The position numbers were made by a program, and so were the translations under genes. Below are positions 1 to 9,893 of a stretch of 64,000 bases of DNA, one piece after another. The stretch's first letter is position 1; each line of letters starts with the position of its first letter. The stretch is from UBA5951 sp009936885. GTDB taxonomy: Bacteria > Pseudomonadota > Alphaproteobacteria > Puniceispirillales > Puniceispirillaceae. The notes beneath the pieces are model-generated. The model did not search any database, had not been told where the DNA came from, and was given only the letters and a program-made list of their open reading frames with translations. The DNA lies in NCBI GenBank assembly GCA_937996625.1, contig CALKVA010000001.1, positions 1-64,000 of the forward strand, in the 5' to 3' direction.

Positions 1-1
1 T

Positions 2-78
2 TGGTAGCGGAGGAGGGACTTGAACCCCCGACACGCGGATTATGATTCCGCTGCTCTAACCAGCTGAGCTACTCCGCC
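2..78 (-). tRNA. tRNA-Met (anticodon CAU), probably elongator
   Basis: On the minus strand this folds as a complete 77-nt cloverleaf with a genomically encoded CCA. The acceptor arms GGCGGAG and CTCCGCT pair, with a G-U at the first position. The anticodon stem GCGGA/TCCGC encloses loop ATCATAA, giving anticodon CAT, and the T arm contains GGTTCAAGTCC. A CAU anticodon could mean elongator Met, initiator Met or lysidine-modified Ile2. The G1-U72 wobble and general resemblance to alphaproteobacterial elongator tRNA-Met favour that choice, but Ile2 is not formally excluded. It lies downstream of mnmA on the same strand. Confidence 0.88.
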
Positions 79-102
79 ATAATAGTCGTTTGGATTTGTT
101 TG

Positions 103-131
103 TTTAAAAACTATTCATACGTTGTGGTCAA
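103..131 (-). promoter_or_regulatory. candidate sigma-70 promoter for tRNA-Met
   Basis: Reading the minus strand, TTGACC (126-131) is followed after 17 bp by TTTAAA (103-108). This matches the -35 consensus at 5 of 6 positions and the -10 at 4 of 6. Transcription would start about 20 nt before the tRNA 5' end. It sits in the 155-bp gap between the mnmA stop codon and the tRNA, so the tRNA need not depend on mnmA read-through. This is a prediction from sequence only. Confidence 0.42.
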
Positions 132-233
132 GCCAAAAAATGATGATTCTTGTACAAGCTCCCACCCATGATCAAACAACGCCCTATCAAATATTCAGAT
201 TTAATAAATTAACCAAGCAACCTGAAATCAATT

Positions 234-1421
234 TCAGACAGCTAAAGCCGCGGATATCGGGGCAGAACTTATCCAGCCACCACCCAGCATAAGCGAAGCA
301 TCACTTCCATCATAAATAACACCTGCCTGGCCTGTTGCTATTCCATATTCTGCTTTTTCCAAAACCAGGTGAGCAGAGCTGTCACTATTTAAAAATAACT
401 TAGCTGGACTGGCAGGGGCTGTATTCCGCAATTTAACAAAAACTTCTATGCCTTGCGCGTTCTCATCTCTCTTATCCATCAAGCTTGGAACGAGCCAGTT
501 AACTTCGTCCAAATACACATCCCGGCATGCAAGGGCGTGTTGAGGACCAACAATCACCTCATGCGCGTCTGCATCTATTGCGACTACATATAATGGCGTA
601 TTATCCTCGCCCTCATCTTTTCGCCCGCCAATACCAAGCCCGCGTCGCTGGCCTATCGTATAATCTATTACGCCTAAATGTTTTCCAAGAATACGGCCAT
701 CTAAATGGCGAATAACACCTGGCGTTATTGCGCCTGGTCTTAATCGGCGCACAACATCGCCATAGCGCCCATTTGGAACAAAACATATATCCTGACTATC
801 CGGCTTGTCACTAACACTTAGCTTGTATTTTATAGCAAGTTCTCTTGTTGCATCCTTAGTCATAGCTCCCAAAGGAAACCGCAAATAATTAAGCTGTTCT
901 GGTGTTGTTGCAAACAGAAAATAGGATTGATCTTTTTGCTGGTCGATACCGCGCCGCAAACAGGCATGACCGTCAAGCAATTGTCGTTGCACATAATGCC
1001 CTGTTGCAAGACAATCAGCGCCTAGCTCTTTAGCAGTTGTTAGCAAATCTTTAAATTTAACCGTTTGATTACATTTAACACATGGAATTGGCGTGTGACC
1101 AGCTAGATAAGAATCAGCAAAATCATCCATAACCTGCTGTTTGAAAAGAGTTTCATAATCTAATACATAATGCGGAATATCAAGGCGCGCTGCAACTTGT
1201 CTTGCATCATGAATATCTGCGCCAGCGCAACATGCGCCTTTTGCCTGAACGGCAACCCCATGATCATAAAGCTGAAGCGTAATTCCGATAACTTCATAGC
1301 CTTCTTGTTTTAACATTGCGGCAACAACAGAGCTATCAACGCCGCCCGACATTGCTACAACCACACGTGTTTCTGAAACAGTTTTAGAAACACCAAGAGA
1401 ATTTAGCATGTTAGTTGACAT
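234..1421 (-). CDS. mnmA: tRNA-specific 2-thiouridylase MnmA
   Basis: MnmA activates U34 of tRNA-Lys, -Glu and -Gln with ATP and replaces O2 by sulfur to form s2U. The 395-residue protein has the PP-loop SGGVDSS at residues 25-31. Catalytic cysteines are visible at C117 (in the CVKCNQ context) and C213 (DICFVP), followed by a C-terminal beta-barrel domain. The length is normal for the family. Only about 26 bp separates it from the ferredoxin gene, which in turn follows a cysteine desulfurase. The neighbours could therefore supply the persulfide sulfur; that link is inference. The N-terminal extension of about 18 residues before the PP-loop domain may be slightly over-called. Confidence 0.96.
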   Translation of the reverse strand: MSTNMLNSLGVSKTVSETRVVVAMSGGVDSSVVAAMLKQEGYEVIGITLQLYDHGVAVQAKGACCAGADIHDARQVAARLDIPHYVLDYETLFKQQVMDDFADSYLAGHTPIPCVKCNQTVKFKDLLTTAKELGADCLATGHYVQRQLLDGHACLRRGIDQQKDQSYFLFATTPEQLNYLRFPLGAMTKDATRELAIKYKLSVSDKPDSQDICFVPNGRYGDVVRRLRPGAITPGVIRHLDGRILGKHLGVIDYTIGQRRGLGIGGRKDEGEDNTPLYVVAIDADAHEVIVGPQHALACRDVYLDEVNWLVPSLMDKRDENAQGIEVFVKLRNTAPASPAKLFLNSDSSAHLVLEKAEYGIATGQAGVIYDGSDASLMLGGGWISSAPISAALAV

Positions 1422-1447
1422 AAAACAGACCTTGCTCGCAAGTATTA

Positions 1448-1762
1448 TCAGAAATCGGAAGGAATATAGACACGTAATCCAGATAGCGCTTCGCTAACCC
1501 GAATCTGACAACCGAGCCGTGAGGTAGGCGTTAGATTAAAAGACAGATCTAACATATCCACCTCATCCTCTGAAGGCATGCCTAGTTTTTCATAATCAGC
1601 CTGATCGAAATAGACATGACAGGACGCACAGGACAAGCTACCCCCACAGGTTCCCTCGATCCCCATATTAGAATCGCGGCCTGCTTCCATTAAGGAGACG
1701 CCGTCTCTTACTTCTATTTGATGTTCACTATTATCTGATTTTATAAAAGTTATAACAGGCAT
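1448..1762 (-). CDS. [2Fe-2S] ferredoxin, adrenodoxin/Isc type
   Basis: This is a 104-residue electron carrier with the adrenodoxin-type cluster pattern C-x5-C-x2-C...C at C39, C45, C48 and C85, and a beta-grasp fold sequence. Proteins of this type donate electrons in iron-sulfur cluster assembly (Fdx) or to monooxygenases. It sits 26 bp after the cysteine desulfurase and 26 bp before mnmA on the same strand, so an Fe-S/sulfur-trafficking role is the natural reading. Several paralogues of this family usually exist, and the specific partner cannot be read from sequence. Confidence 0.9.
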   Translation of the reverse strand: MPVITFIKSDNSEHQIEVRDGVSLMEAGRDSNMGIEGTCGGSLSCASCHVYFDQADYEKLGMPSEDEVDMLDLSFNLTPTSRLGCQIRVSEALSGLRVYIPSDF

Positions 1763-1788
1763 TTTCTAACCTACTGCTTCTATGAAAA

Positions 1789-2904
1789 TTATTTTTTCTG
1801 ATGGCGTTTGTATATCGCAATCAATGCATCTGCAAGAGCGGAAATGTCATCTTGGCTATTCTCCCATCCAAAAGAAATACGAATAACATGACTACTCAGC
1901 GGGCCAAATCCCATTGCTCTTATAACATGACTTTCCTGCACCTTACCAGAAGAACACGCAGCACCAGAGCTAATCGCAAATCCATCCATATCTAAAGACA
2001 TTACAGCGATCTGAGCAGACACCGCAGGCAGTAACAGGCTAACCGTATTAGCTACACATGGAGCATCTTTAGTTGTAAGCACAATATCAGGACAGGCTTG
2101 TTGGAGTTTTGAGACAAAATTAGAGCGCCATTTAGGCCAAAGTTTAGCATGATCCTGCCAGCTAGAGGCAGATTTTGCCGCAGCACCAAACCCAGCAATA
2201 CCGTAAATATTCTCTGTTCCAGACCGGCGTCCCTTCTCCTGACCGCCACCTTTTAGAAGTTGCGGTACCTGCCTTCCAGGCGCTATCCATAAAGCACCAA
2301 CCCCTGGCGGGCCACCTATTTTATGAGCTGAAAAACTAGCCATCGTAAGACCAGAGCGTGACCATTCGTCCAATTTAATAGGGATTTTTCCAAGCGCTTG
2401 CACCATATCACTATGGAACGCAACATCATAGGCTTGACACATGTCTAAAAGCTTTTCAATCGGCTGAATTCTGCCCGTCTCGTTATTAACAAGCATCACA
2501 GATACTAGTATTTCTCCGCCCCTGTTTTTAGCCTGTTGCAATGCTAAATCTAATTCAGCAAGGTTAATTCCGCCATCATTTCCAACATTTATTTTGTGGG
2601 CATCTGGACGTGCAGCCAGAACAGCATCATGTTCAACCATGCAGGTGATAACCTGTTCAAATCCCAACAATGCTGTATTATTTGCTTCTGTGCCGCCACT
2701 TGTGAACATAAATCCGCTGGCATTGCCTCCCGCTAATTCAGCAAGTTCGCTGCGAGCTGTTTCCATAATAAGCTTGGAAGACCTGCCAAAAGAATGAATA
2801 GAGGATGGGTTGCGCGCAGGCCCCATTAGCGAAGTCATATATTCAGCTGCTTCTGGCCTTAGCGGTGCAGAAGCGTTGTAATCAAGGTAAACTGGTTGAC
2901 GCAT
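1789..2904 (-). CDS. cysteine desulfurase, NifS/IscS class
   Basis: A PLP enzyme that takes sulfur from L-cysteine as a protein persulfide, releasing alanine. With the ATG at 2904 the protein has 371 residues and begins with the family-typical short strand VYLDYNASAPL. The PLP lysine lies in SAHKIGGPPG (K195), and the sulfur-carrying cysteine is in SGAACSSGK (C317). The short active-site loop places it in the NifS/IscS group rather than SufS. A TTG start at 2925 would add seven residues but has no better ribosome site. It is upstream of ferredoxin and mnmA, an arrangement reminiscent of the dedicated desulfurase-MnmA pairs (YrvO) of Firmicutes. Confidence 0.93.
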   Translation of the reverse strand: MRQPVYLDYNASAPLRPEAAEYMTSLMGPARNPSSIHSFGRSSKLIMETARSELAELAGGNASGFMFTSGGTEANNTALLGFEQVITCMVEHDAVLAARPDAHKINVGNDGGINLAELDLALQQAKNRGGEILVSVMLVNNETGRIQPIEKLLDMCQAYDVAFHSDMVQALGKIPIKLDEWSRSGLTMASFSAHKIGGPPGVGALWIAPGRQVPQLLKGGGQEKGRRSGTENIYGIAGFGAAAKSASSWQDHAKLWPKWRSNFVSKLQQACPDIVLTTKDAPCVANTVSLLLPAVSAQIAVMSLDMDGFAISSGAACSSGKVQESHVIRAMGFGPLSSHVIRISFGWENSQDDISALADALIAIYKRHQKK

Positions 2905-3023
2905 TACTTTATAAACTGACCCCAAATAACTTAGCTAAAAAATTGTGCCCTTATGAACAAAGCAGATGCACTTTTCTTTTGCACTTCCATAAATAACGCT
3001 CACAAGAATTGGCTTGGATAACT

Positions 3024-3827
3024 CTATTTATTTTCCAACTCGCTAATATTGGTTGTATTATCGCTAACAGTTTCATGAAGGTCAGAGGATGGGTTTACTG
3101 TTTGACGTTTTTGTAGCACCTCAATCTGCTCTTGCATTTGTATTATCTGCTGAGACATCCAAGAGAGTGTTTTTTCTGTTTGATCTGTTGCGGTCATATC
3201 TGAGACAGCATACGCGGCGAAACTCTCATTAGCTCGCCGTCTTGCAACTGGTTTTGCTGGAATACCAACGACTGTTATTCCTTCCCCAACATCCTTTGTA
3301 ACAACAGAATTACCGCCGACGCGCGCGCATTTATGAATTGTTATAGGCCCTAAAATTTGTGCCCCTGCACCAATAATCACATTATCCCCTAAAGTTGGAT
3401 GACGTTTTACATCACGCTGAGAGTTCGTATTTTCAGCGGGGTTAACGCCGCCCAGTGTAACGCCGTGATACAAGGTTACATTCTCACCAATCGTTGCTGT
3501 TTGGCCAATTACAACACCCATGCCATGATCGATAAACAAGCCTGCACCGATCTTTGCCTGTGGGTGAATTTCGATACCGGTAAGCCAGCGTGCAAACAAC
3601 ATTATCGCACGCGCAATAAATTTAAAATGCCATCTCCATAAAGGATGTGCGATACGATGAAACAATAATACATGAAAACTTGGATATAAAAAAATAGCTG
3701 CAAACACGCCTTGCGCAGCAGGATCACGTTCCATTATTGCATTTAAGTCAGATCGAAGCTTGCCTAGCATTGCTTTTCCCTTGCCATTTCTGTGCGGTTT
3801 TTGTGCCATTTTTAACAGTTTTGACAT
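3024..3827 (-). CDS. cysE: serine O-acetyltransferase (EpsC-type)
   Basis: CysE makes O-acetylserine from serine and acetyl-CoA, the committed step of cysteine synthesis. The 267-residue protein has a helical N-terminal part, then left-handed beta-helix hexapeptide repeats. The active-site region [11 protein letters not shown] (D100, H101) and HGVTLGG (H121) are present, as is the VGIPAKPV motif closing the helix. A C-terminal tail of about 70 residues is rich in glutamine and may be coiled-coil; it is longer than in short EpsC forms. It is the first gene of a minus-strand run leading to cysteine desulfurase, 98 bp away, and may share its transcript. An internal start at MAQKPHR is also possible. 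Confidence 0.93.
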   Translation of the reverse strand: MSKLLKMAQKPHRNGKGKAMLGKLRSDLNAIMERDPAAQGVFAAIFLYPSFHVLLFHRIAHPLWRWHFKFIARAIMLFARWLTGIEIHPQAKIGAGLFIDHGMGVVIGQTATIGENVTLYHGVTLGGVNPAENTNSQRDVKRHPTLGDNVIIGAGAQILGPITIHKCARVGGNSVVTKDVGEGITVVGIPAKPVARRRANESFAAYAVSDMTATDQTEKTLSWMSQQIIQMQEQIEVLQKRQTVNPSSDLHETVSDNTTNISELENK

Positions 3828-3982
3828 TTAGTTACGCCAACACAACAAAAATAACATATTTTAAAAATATTTAAGATAGTTAATAGTTAAGATTCTTTAG
3901 AAAATTATCAACATACTTGGTATTTATTTTCACTTCGTATATAAACTTTTGAGCGTCTGCTCAAACCAAATGTGGATTTTAT

Positions 3983-4654
3983 ATGCCAGAAGTTATTATT
4001 AATGGGCCTGAAGGCCGGCTAGAATGTCGTTATATGCCAGGAAACAGGCCAGATGCGCCAACAGCCATCATCCTACATCCCGAACCCAATAAGCGAGGGA
4101 CGATGAATAATCGTATTACCTTTGCTTTATATAAATTGTTTCAAGCGCGCGGATTTTCGGTGTTGCGTTTTAACTTCAGAGGCGTTGGCAAAAGTCAGGG
4201 CTCTTACGATAATGGTGAGGGCGAACTTGCTGATGCAGCTACTGCAATGGACTGGTTGCAAAACCAGCATCCAGGATCAAGCGAATGCTGGATTGCTGGA
4301 TTTTCTTTTGGTTCATGGATTGGAATGCAACTTATGATGCGCCGTCCTGAAATCACTGGTTTTATTTCTGTATCGCCTCCTGCAAGCACCCATGATTTTA
4401 CGTTCCTCGCGCCCTGCCCTGTATCTGGCCTGATTGTTCAAGGCGGGGAGAATTCACAAGTTACAAGCGAGCGCATTCTTCAACTTGTTGATAAAATATC
4501 AAAGCAAAAAGGTGTTACGATTGATGTTGGCATTATAGACGGGGCAAATCAGTTTTTCAGTGCACACCTTAATGAAGCAATGGATGAGGTTGAAAAATAT
4601 GTGGATGCTCGCACAACCCATACCGACGAGCCCGCTCAAACATTAATAGGTTAA
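3983..4654 (+). CDS. alpha/beta hydrolase-fold protein (COG2945-like), catalytic triad degenerate
   Basis: The 223-residue protein is recognisable as the small alpha/beta hydrolase often found beside suf genes in Alphaproteobacteria. It opens with [14 protein letters not shown] and keeps the nucleophile elbow GFSFGSW (S108). However, the position expected to hold the acid (family pattern GE-x-D) reads GENSQ, with serine at 158. The family pattern GANHFF near the C terminus reads GANQFF, with glutamine at 190. The HPHP oxyanion-side motif is also changed to HPEP. The fold is probably intact but classical hydrolysis is doubtful; the family consensus is from memory. It is divergent from cysE and 10 bp upstream of tyrS. 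Confidence 0.85.
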   Translation: MPEVIINGPEGRLECRYMPGNRPDAPTAIILHPEPNKRGTMNNRITFALYKLFQARGFSVLRFNFRGVGKSQGSYDNGEGELADAATAMDWLQNQHPGSSECWIAGFSFGSWIGMQLMMRRPEITGFISVSPPASTHDFTFLAPCPVSGLIVQGGENSQVTSERILQLVDKISKQKGVTIDVGIIDGANQFFSAHLNEAMDEVEKYVDARTTHTDEPAQTLIG

Positions 4655-4664
4655 GGATTTTTTT

Positions 4665-5921
4665 GTGAGCCAGCACGCCTATCATTCTGAATTTATAAAT
4701 CGTATTACAAGCAGAGGCTATGTGCATCAAGCAACTAATCTTGATGGATTAGATAATAGATGTGATTCAAGACCAATAACAGCTTATATCGGCTTTGATT
4801 GCACTGCAAATAGTCTGCATGTAGGCTCACTTGTTCAAATAATGATGCTTCGTCAATTACAGAATACTGGACATAAGCCGATCGTGCTTATGGGCGGAGG
4901 CACTACAAAAATTGGGGACCCCTCTGGCAAAGATGAAGCGCGCCCGCTTTTATCTGATCAAGATATAGCGCATAACAAAGCAGGCATTCTAAAAATCTTC
5001 GAAAAATACCTCAAATTTGGCGATAATCCTACTGACGCCATTATGATTGATAATGCAGATTGGCTTGAACCATTATCATATATTCGTTTTTTACGGGATT
5101 TTGGCAGTCACTTTTCCATTAATCGCATGCTTAGCATGGATTCTGTCAAACTCAGGCTTGAGCGAGAACAAAACCTATCTTTTCTTGAATTTAATTACGC
5201 CATTCTTCAAGCATATGATTTTATGGAACTGCGAAGACGTTATGGGTGTGAGCTACAAATGGGCGGCTCTGACCAATGGGGGAATATCGTAACTGGTATC
5301 GACTTAACACGCAGGGTTGATACACAGGAAATATTTGGACTTACCTCCCCGCTCATTACCACAGCATCAGGTGCTAAGATGGGCAAGTCTGCAACTGGCG
5401 CAATCTGGCTTAATGAAGAGAGATTATCGAGTTTTGATTTCTGGCAATTTTGGAGAAATACAGAAGACGCTGATGTAGAAAGATTCCTAAAACTATTCAC
5501 TGAATTGCCTTTGGATGAGATTGAACGGCTGGCTGGGCTTATGGGCGCTGAAATAAATGAAGCTAAAATAATACTGGCAAATGAAGTCACTAAATTATGT
5601 CATGGTGAAGAAAATGCGGTTGCAGCCGCCAAAACTGCTTCAGATACCTTTAAAAAAGGGGTGATGTCTGAGGGTTTGCCTCAATTGGATGTATCTGCAG
5701 ATGCATTAAATGAGTTTTCAGTTCTTGATGCCTTTGTTCAGCTTAGACTTGCAGATAGCAAAGGTGCTGTAAGACGCCTGATTAAAGGCGGCGGCGCTAA
5801 AATCAATAATCAGGTGATTACTGATGACACTATTCAATTAACGACAGATGATTTTGGCGCGGAGGGAAAACTGCAGCTTTCCGCAGGTAAAAAGCGTCAC
5901 GCGATCTTAACCCTTATATAA
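4665..5921 (+). CDS. tyrS: tyrosyl-tRNA synthetase
   Basis: TyrRS charges tRNA-Tyr. The 418-residue protein is of normal bacterial length. It has the class I HIGH-like motif as HVGS (residues 52-55), the tyrosine pocket region [24 protein letters not shown], and the KMSKS loop as KMGKS. The C terminus carries an S4-like RNA-binding domain ([13 protein letters not shown]). The start is GTG at 4665, only 10 nt after the hydrolase stop codon, with AAGGAT upstream, so the two genes are likely co-transcribed. It converges on the AsmA-like gene with a 12-bp gap and no visible terminator. Confidence 0.96.
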   Translation: MSQHAYHSEFINRITSRGYVHQATNLDGLDNRCDSRPITAYIGFDCTANSLHVGSLVQIMMLRQLQNTGHKPIVLMGGGTTKIGDPSGKDEARPLLSDQDIAHNKAGILKIFEKYLKFGDNPTDAIMIDNADWLEPLSYIRFLRDFGSHFSINRMLSMDSVKLRLEREQNLSFLEFNYAILQAYDFMELRRRYGCELQMGGSDQWGNIVTGIDLTRRVDTQEIFGLTSPLITTASGAKMGKSATGAIWLNEERLSSFDFWQFWRNTEDADVERFLKLFTELPLDEIERLAGLMGAEINEAKIILANEVTKLCHGEENAVAAAKTASDTFKKGVMSEGLPQLDVSADALNEFSVLDAFVQLRLADSKGAVRRLIKGGGAKINNQVITDDTIQLTTDDFGAEGKLQLSAGKKRHAILTLI

Positions 5922-5933
5922 ACATTTTTAACT

Positions 5934-8900
5934 TTAGTCTTGTTGCAATGGCTCAAGGCGAATGCCTGATTCTTTTGTAAGCCAATTAGGCGACAATATA
6001 TCTCTTATAACGCCTGGCGCTATGACTGTAGCAGGATTAATTGTAGTAACGGGATCAGATAGTTGACCTGACATCTCGAATTGAGTGGCTAGAAGCCCTG
6101 TTTTATCTTGACCAGTTATAATATTGCTTACTAGCGGAATAAACCCTATTATGTCGGATACCAAGCTTAAAGGCGCTAATATTGCTCTTACCTGTATTTC
6201 CTCTGTTTGTCTGTCATATTCCCCTGCTAATTGAAATTTAATAGCCTCTCCACTTGCGCGAACATCATTTAAAATACGCCTTTGCCTATTCGTTTCTATA
6301 TCTGCAATTCCCACCGCAAATCTAGTTCCATCTCCTTCTATCAAGGAATATAAACCTGTAAGAGAGAGCACGGATAATGCGCGCAAAGATTTTGGCGCCT
6401 CAATAACACTAAAATCAGTCACCCTTATTTTCGTGTTAAAATTATCAAACTCTTTATTATTATATGTGTTTATTAACAAAAGCTCGCCGCCACGAATTGT
6501 ATCCAGTACGTTAAGGCCTAACAAGGTTCGCCCTGCATTCTGGCTTTTAATAATAAGTTGAGAGGTGTCAGTATCCGTATTTGAATAAGAAAGGGTAGCC
6601 TCTGCCCCTCCAATAAGGCCAGTACCTGAAAGCGTTTCATGGAGTGTATCAAACGAAGCCTCAATTGTTGCTTCTTCAATTAATGGGGATTGCTCAACGA
6701 ACAAGCTGCCATTAAGCAACGCGGTTCCTGAACCAAACTTATCGATATCCCCGACCAAAGCGCCTTGTAATGCAATATTTGTTGCAAGTTGCAATCTCGC
6801 CGATGACAATTCAAACGTAATTTTTCTTTTTTGAGAAAGTCCCGTGGTGCGAAGCAAAAATGTTGTGTCAATCAATCCCCCTTCAGCCACCACATTAAGG
6901 GCGTTATCGTCATCTATTGTAACTATGAGCTCATCTATATCATACCCAGGAAACTTAACATTCTTTAAAGTAGCTCTCGAAATTGCAAAATTTGGTGACA
7001 TTTCAAGCACAGCTTCTGCATGAGATGTCCCAAATAGCACTTTTGTGATTTTAACATTCTTTACCGTATTATCGCTAAATTCAACTAAGGCTTTTACCTC
7101 TCCTACCTCACCTGGAAACTTTGCCCAGTTTAATAGCGGCAAATCGATGGCTGCTTCTTGTAAATTCGCTACAATATCTACAATTCCTGATTTTGAATAT
7201 GTATCATATTCAAGATGCAGCTTCATCGCAGAATTGCCCGAAATATCAACCTTCGTAAAATCACCTATTCGATTAGACAAATATTCAGACTGCGATGTTT
7301 TTAAAACAAGTTTTACTGTTTTATCTTCTGATCTTTGAGCGGTAAAGGTAGATGCTACCCCTGAAAGTTTACCAGATCCATTTATTAAAATTTTTCCGTC
7401 TTCCTCAAGAGAGAGCTCAATATTGCCTTCAGACATGGTTTCATTTAATGGCAAATTACCAAATGAGACATCAGACAGACTTGCTTCTGCTGATACAGAA
7501 TTCAGCTTTAATTTTTTGTTTTGAAGCTCAGATTTTGTTGCTATTTTTGAGATAATCATCCCAGCGGGGTTGCTAAGATTTTTAATCTCATCTGGCAATC
7601 TGTTTATAGTTGGATCGTCTAATAGCTGGTTGAAAGCTAGAATGTCACCAATAATCGTTGCATCAATTTCTAAATTGCGTTTTAGGGTTTTATCACCATA
7701 TCCAAGAACAGGATAAAGTTCAACTTGGCCATTTTTTAGTCTCAAAAATGGCAGGTTTCCATTCAGAATTTCAACAGATAACCTATTATTAAAAATACGC
7801 GACTGAAGCGCAACAGACCCAATTTTTGGGCTTCCATCCTTCCATGTAAAATTCACATTATGCCAGCCCCAACTACCAGACAATCCGACTATCCGAAGGC
7901 TATCAGGGACAGCTTTGAATAACGCTTGCTGTTCTAAAACAGGTAATTCGATGAAGGCTTTTACCTTTGCATCCATGATTTGGCCGCCATTCCCTCGTCT
8001 TGAAAGCCACTGCCTTGTTTCAGTGCCTATTTGTTCAGGCCATAAATCAAACAGCAATTCCGCATCAAACATTTCCGTTTCGAATGAAAGCGCTGTTAGA
8101 ATAGATTTATTTCTATTCGGAAATTTTTGCCTAAACTGCTGGCGTGTTTTTTCTCCTAATTGCTCCATTGCAACATCCGTTGATGGAAATTCAAACTTAA
8201 ACAACACCTCTCCTACATCCGCTTGGGTAAATCTGATAGAGGCGTTTTGCACCTTATCACCATCAAAGGAAAAATCTAATTTCCCAGAAATATTCTCAAC
8301 AAGATTATCTGACCCGTTCAGCCTAATGATACCATCAGTTATCGTAGATTTTAGAATGAGCTTGTTAAGACGCCCCCCTTTACTAAGGCGAGCTGAGAAG
8401 TCGTTTTTTGTTTTAGCTTTTAGCGTTTTATATTGCTCGTTACTTGCTATCATTCCAAGTTGAGATATCCGACCGTCTAACTGTAACTCATGCCATTCAA
8501 AACTATCATCTGTGGCGTCTTTTCCTGCAGAGATCAAATCTGTAGACAGTGAAAGAGTAGCAAAATCAACTATACCACCTGAAGTAAATTCAGAGATGAG
8601 CTGATTAACTTGTCGGAACGGCTTGCCTTTTAGATAGGGCAAGATTCCCTCAATAGGGGCATCACGTATTTCGGCTGATGCCTTAATTAGGGCCTCTGGT
8701 TCACCTGCGTTTTCTACTTGAATTGCTGCTTTTATCTTAATATTGGGTGTAAGGCTCATTACAAGATTGGAAAAAGTCACATTTTTTTCAGAAGCATCAT
8801 AGGCAAACCAACCTGAAAATTGACTGACATCTATATGCTCTTGAGGTGAGGTGTGTAGCTCAAGTTTTTGCGAATCAAAATGACCATCCATTGCCGATAA

Positions 8901-9728
8901 TTGGGCAGCATTAAATTGTGCATTTACTTCACCTGAAAAAATTCCTGCTGCTAGAACATCTTGAATGCTAACCGGCAGATAATCCCGAAACTGCACAATA
9001 TTCATCGTCTGTATATTAGTCGTTATCTGCCAATCTAAGGTCTTAAGATTAGCCTCGATGCTGGCATCTATTTTTCCTGAAGACTGCGTCTGAGCGGTTA
9101 CCATAGCCTGAAGATTATGGAATCCCGACCGGGACGCCTTTAGGCTTGCATCCTTGGCTAAAATCCTACTGTTCTTTGTGTTATTTCCATCTAGCACTCT
9201 TATTTCATCTACAGAAATTTCAAGGTGTTTCGGGGCATGAATTACATTTTTTTCTTTTAAAATATCAGAGAGGAATTGGGAAAAAATTTCGGTTTGGTCT
9301 ATTAGCTCAGCATCTGCATATTGTGGATTCAAGACCGCGCTATCGAGCGAAATTTGTACGTCATTGAGCTTTACTGAATACGGCATTCCCCTTGAAAAAG
9401 CACTTCGAAAATCAAAACTAATAATAGTTTCTGGAGAGGTAAATTGCCCTTTTGGTCCTGATATCTGTATATTATGAATTTTTGTTTCGACTGGAGATAG
9501 AGATAAAAAAGACGATATTTCAACCTGCTGAATCTCAACTGAATAATCAGGCAAAAACTCAGAAATCTGCTCTTCAATCATGGTTTCTAAAAAACTGCCT
9601 TTATCCAAATATAAAGTGGTATTTGGAAAGGTAGCAAGCGGACCTAAAATCAAGAAAGACACTAAAATACTGGCCAAGTCGAATAGGACATTCATACTCG
9701 AAGATTTAGCATGTTTTTTAAACAGCAT
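5934..9728 (-). CDS. large AsmA/YhdP-family envelope protein (DUF3971/AsmA-like C-terminal domain)
   Basis: A 1264-residue protein with one N-terminal membrane segment (about residues 13-33) and then a very long, repetitive beta-rich periplasmic region. The composition and the C-terminal pattern (an LLxLLNTY-like stretch, then an FDxxxxxxxxxDG segment and a final PxxxIxPGxIRDIL tail) fit the DUF3971/AsmA_2 family that includes YhdP. These proteins form hydrophobic grooves that bridge inner and outer membranes and are implicated in phospholipid transport; that role is known for E. coli homologues and is inferred here. It is monocistronic, facing away from the peroxiredoxin gene. The family assignment rests on overall architecture. 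Confidence 0.8.
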   Translation of the reverse strand: MLFKKHAKSSSMNVLFDLASILVSFLILGPLATFPNTTLYLDKGSFLETMIEEQISEFLPDYSVEIQQVEISSFLSLSPVETKIHNIQISGPKGQFTSPETIISFDFRSAFSRGMPYSVKLNDVQISLDSAVLNPQYADAELIDQTEIFSQFLSDILKEKNVIHAPKHLEISVDEIRVLDGNNTKNSRILAKDASLKASRSGFHNLQAMVTAQTQSSGKIDASIEANLKTLDWQITTNIQTMNIVQFRDYLPVSIQDVLAAGIFSGEVNAQFNAAQLSAMDGHFDSQKLELHTSPQEHIDVSQFSGWFAYDASEKNVTFSNLVMSLTPNIKIKAAIQVENAGEPEALIKASAEIRDAPIEGILPYLKGKPFRQVNQLISEFTSGGIVDFATLSLSTDLISAGKDATDDSFEWHELQLDGRISQLGMIASNEQYKTLKAKTKNDFSARLSKGGRLNKLILKSTITDGIIRLNGSDNLVENISGKLDFSFDGDKVQNASIRFTQADVGEVLFKFEFPSTDVAMEQLGEKTRQQFRQKFPNRNKSILTALSFETEMFDAELLFDLWPEQIGTETRQWLSRRGNGGQIMDAKVKAFIELPVLEQQALFKAVPDSLRIVGLSGSWGWHNVNFTWKDGSPKIGSVALQSRIFNNRLSVEILNGNLPFLRLKNGQVELYPVLGYGDKTLKRNLEIDATIIGDILAFNQLLDDPTINRLPDEIKNLSNPAGMIISKIATKSELQNKKLKLNSVSAEASLSDVSFGNLPLNETMSEGNIELSLEEDGKILINGSGKLSGVASTFTAQRSEDKTVKLVLKTSQSEYLSNRIGDFTKVDISGNSAMKLHLEYDTYSKSGIVDIVANLQEAAIDLPLLNWAKFPGEVGEVKALVEFSDNTVKNVKITKVLFGTSHAEAVLEMSPNFAISRATLKNVKFPGYDIDELIVTIDDDNALNVVAEGGLIDTTFLLRTTGLSQKRKITFELSSARLQLATNIALQGALVGDIDKFGSGTALLNGSLFVEQSPLIEEATIEASFDTLHETLSGTGLIGGAEATLSYSNTDTDTSQLIIKSQNAGRTLLGLNVLDTIRGGELLLINTYNNKEFDNFNTKIRVTDFSVIEAPKSLRALSVLSLTGLYSLIEGDGTRFAVGIADIETNRQRRILNDVRASGEAIKFQLAGEYDRQTEEIQVRAILAPLSLVSDIIGFIPLVSNIITGQDKTGLLATQFEMSGQLSDPVTTINPATVIAPGVIRDILSPNWLTKESGIRLEPLQQD

Positions 9729-9893
9729 TTGTTGCCTATAAGCTGATAAATTCGGTTTTGTTTAATAACTTAGTTATCATACATCATGAATATGTTTCTG
9801 CCATAGCTGTAATTAAACTGCTAGACCTTTGATTAAGTCTGAGATAATCACTATACTAGTAAAAAATAAATCATTATCGCGGAGCAAGTACCG

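Noticed and set aside
222..237. Short stem CTGAAA/TTTCAG at the mnmA stop codon as a terminator
   Set aside because: Only 6 bp with a 4-nt loop and no following U tract on the minus strand.
7915..8463. Plus-strand open frame of 182 codons inside the AsmA-like gene
   Set aside because: It is antisense to a long, well-supported gene and its translation is serine/phenylalanine-rich without recognisable domains.
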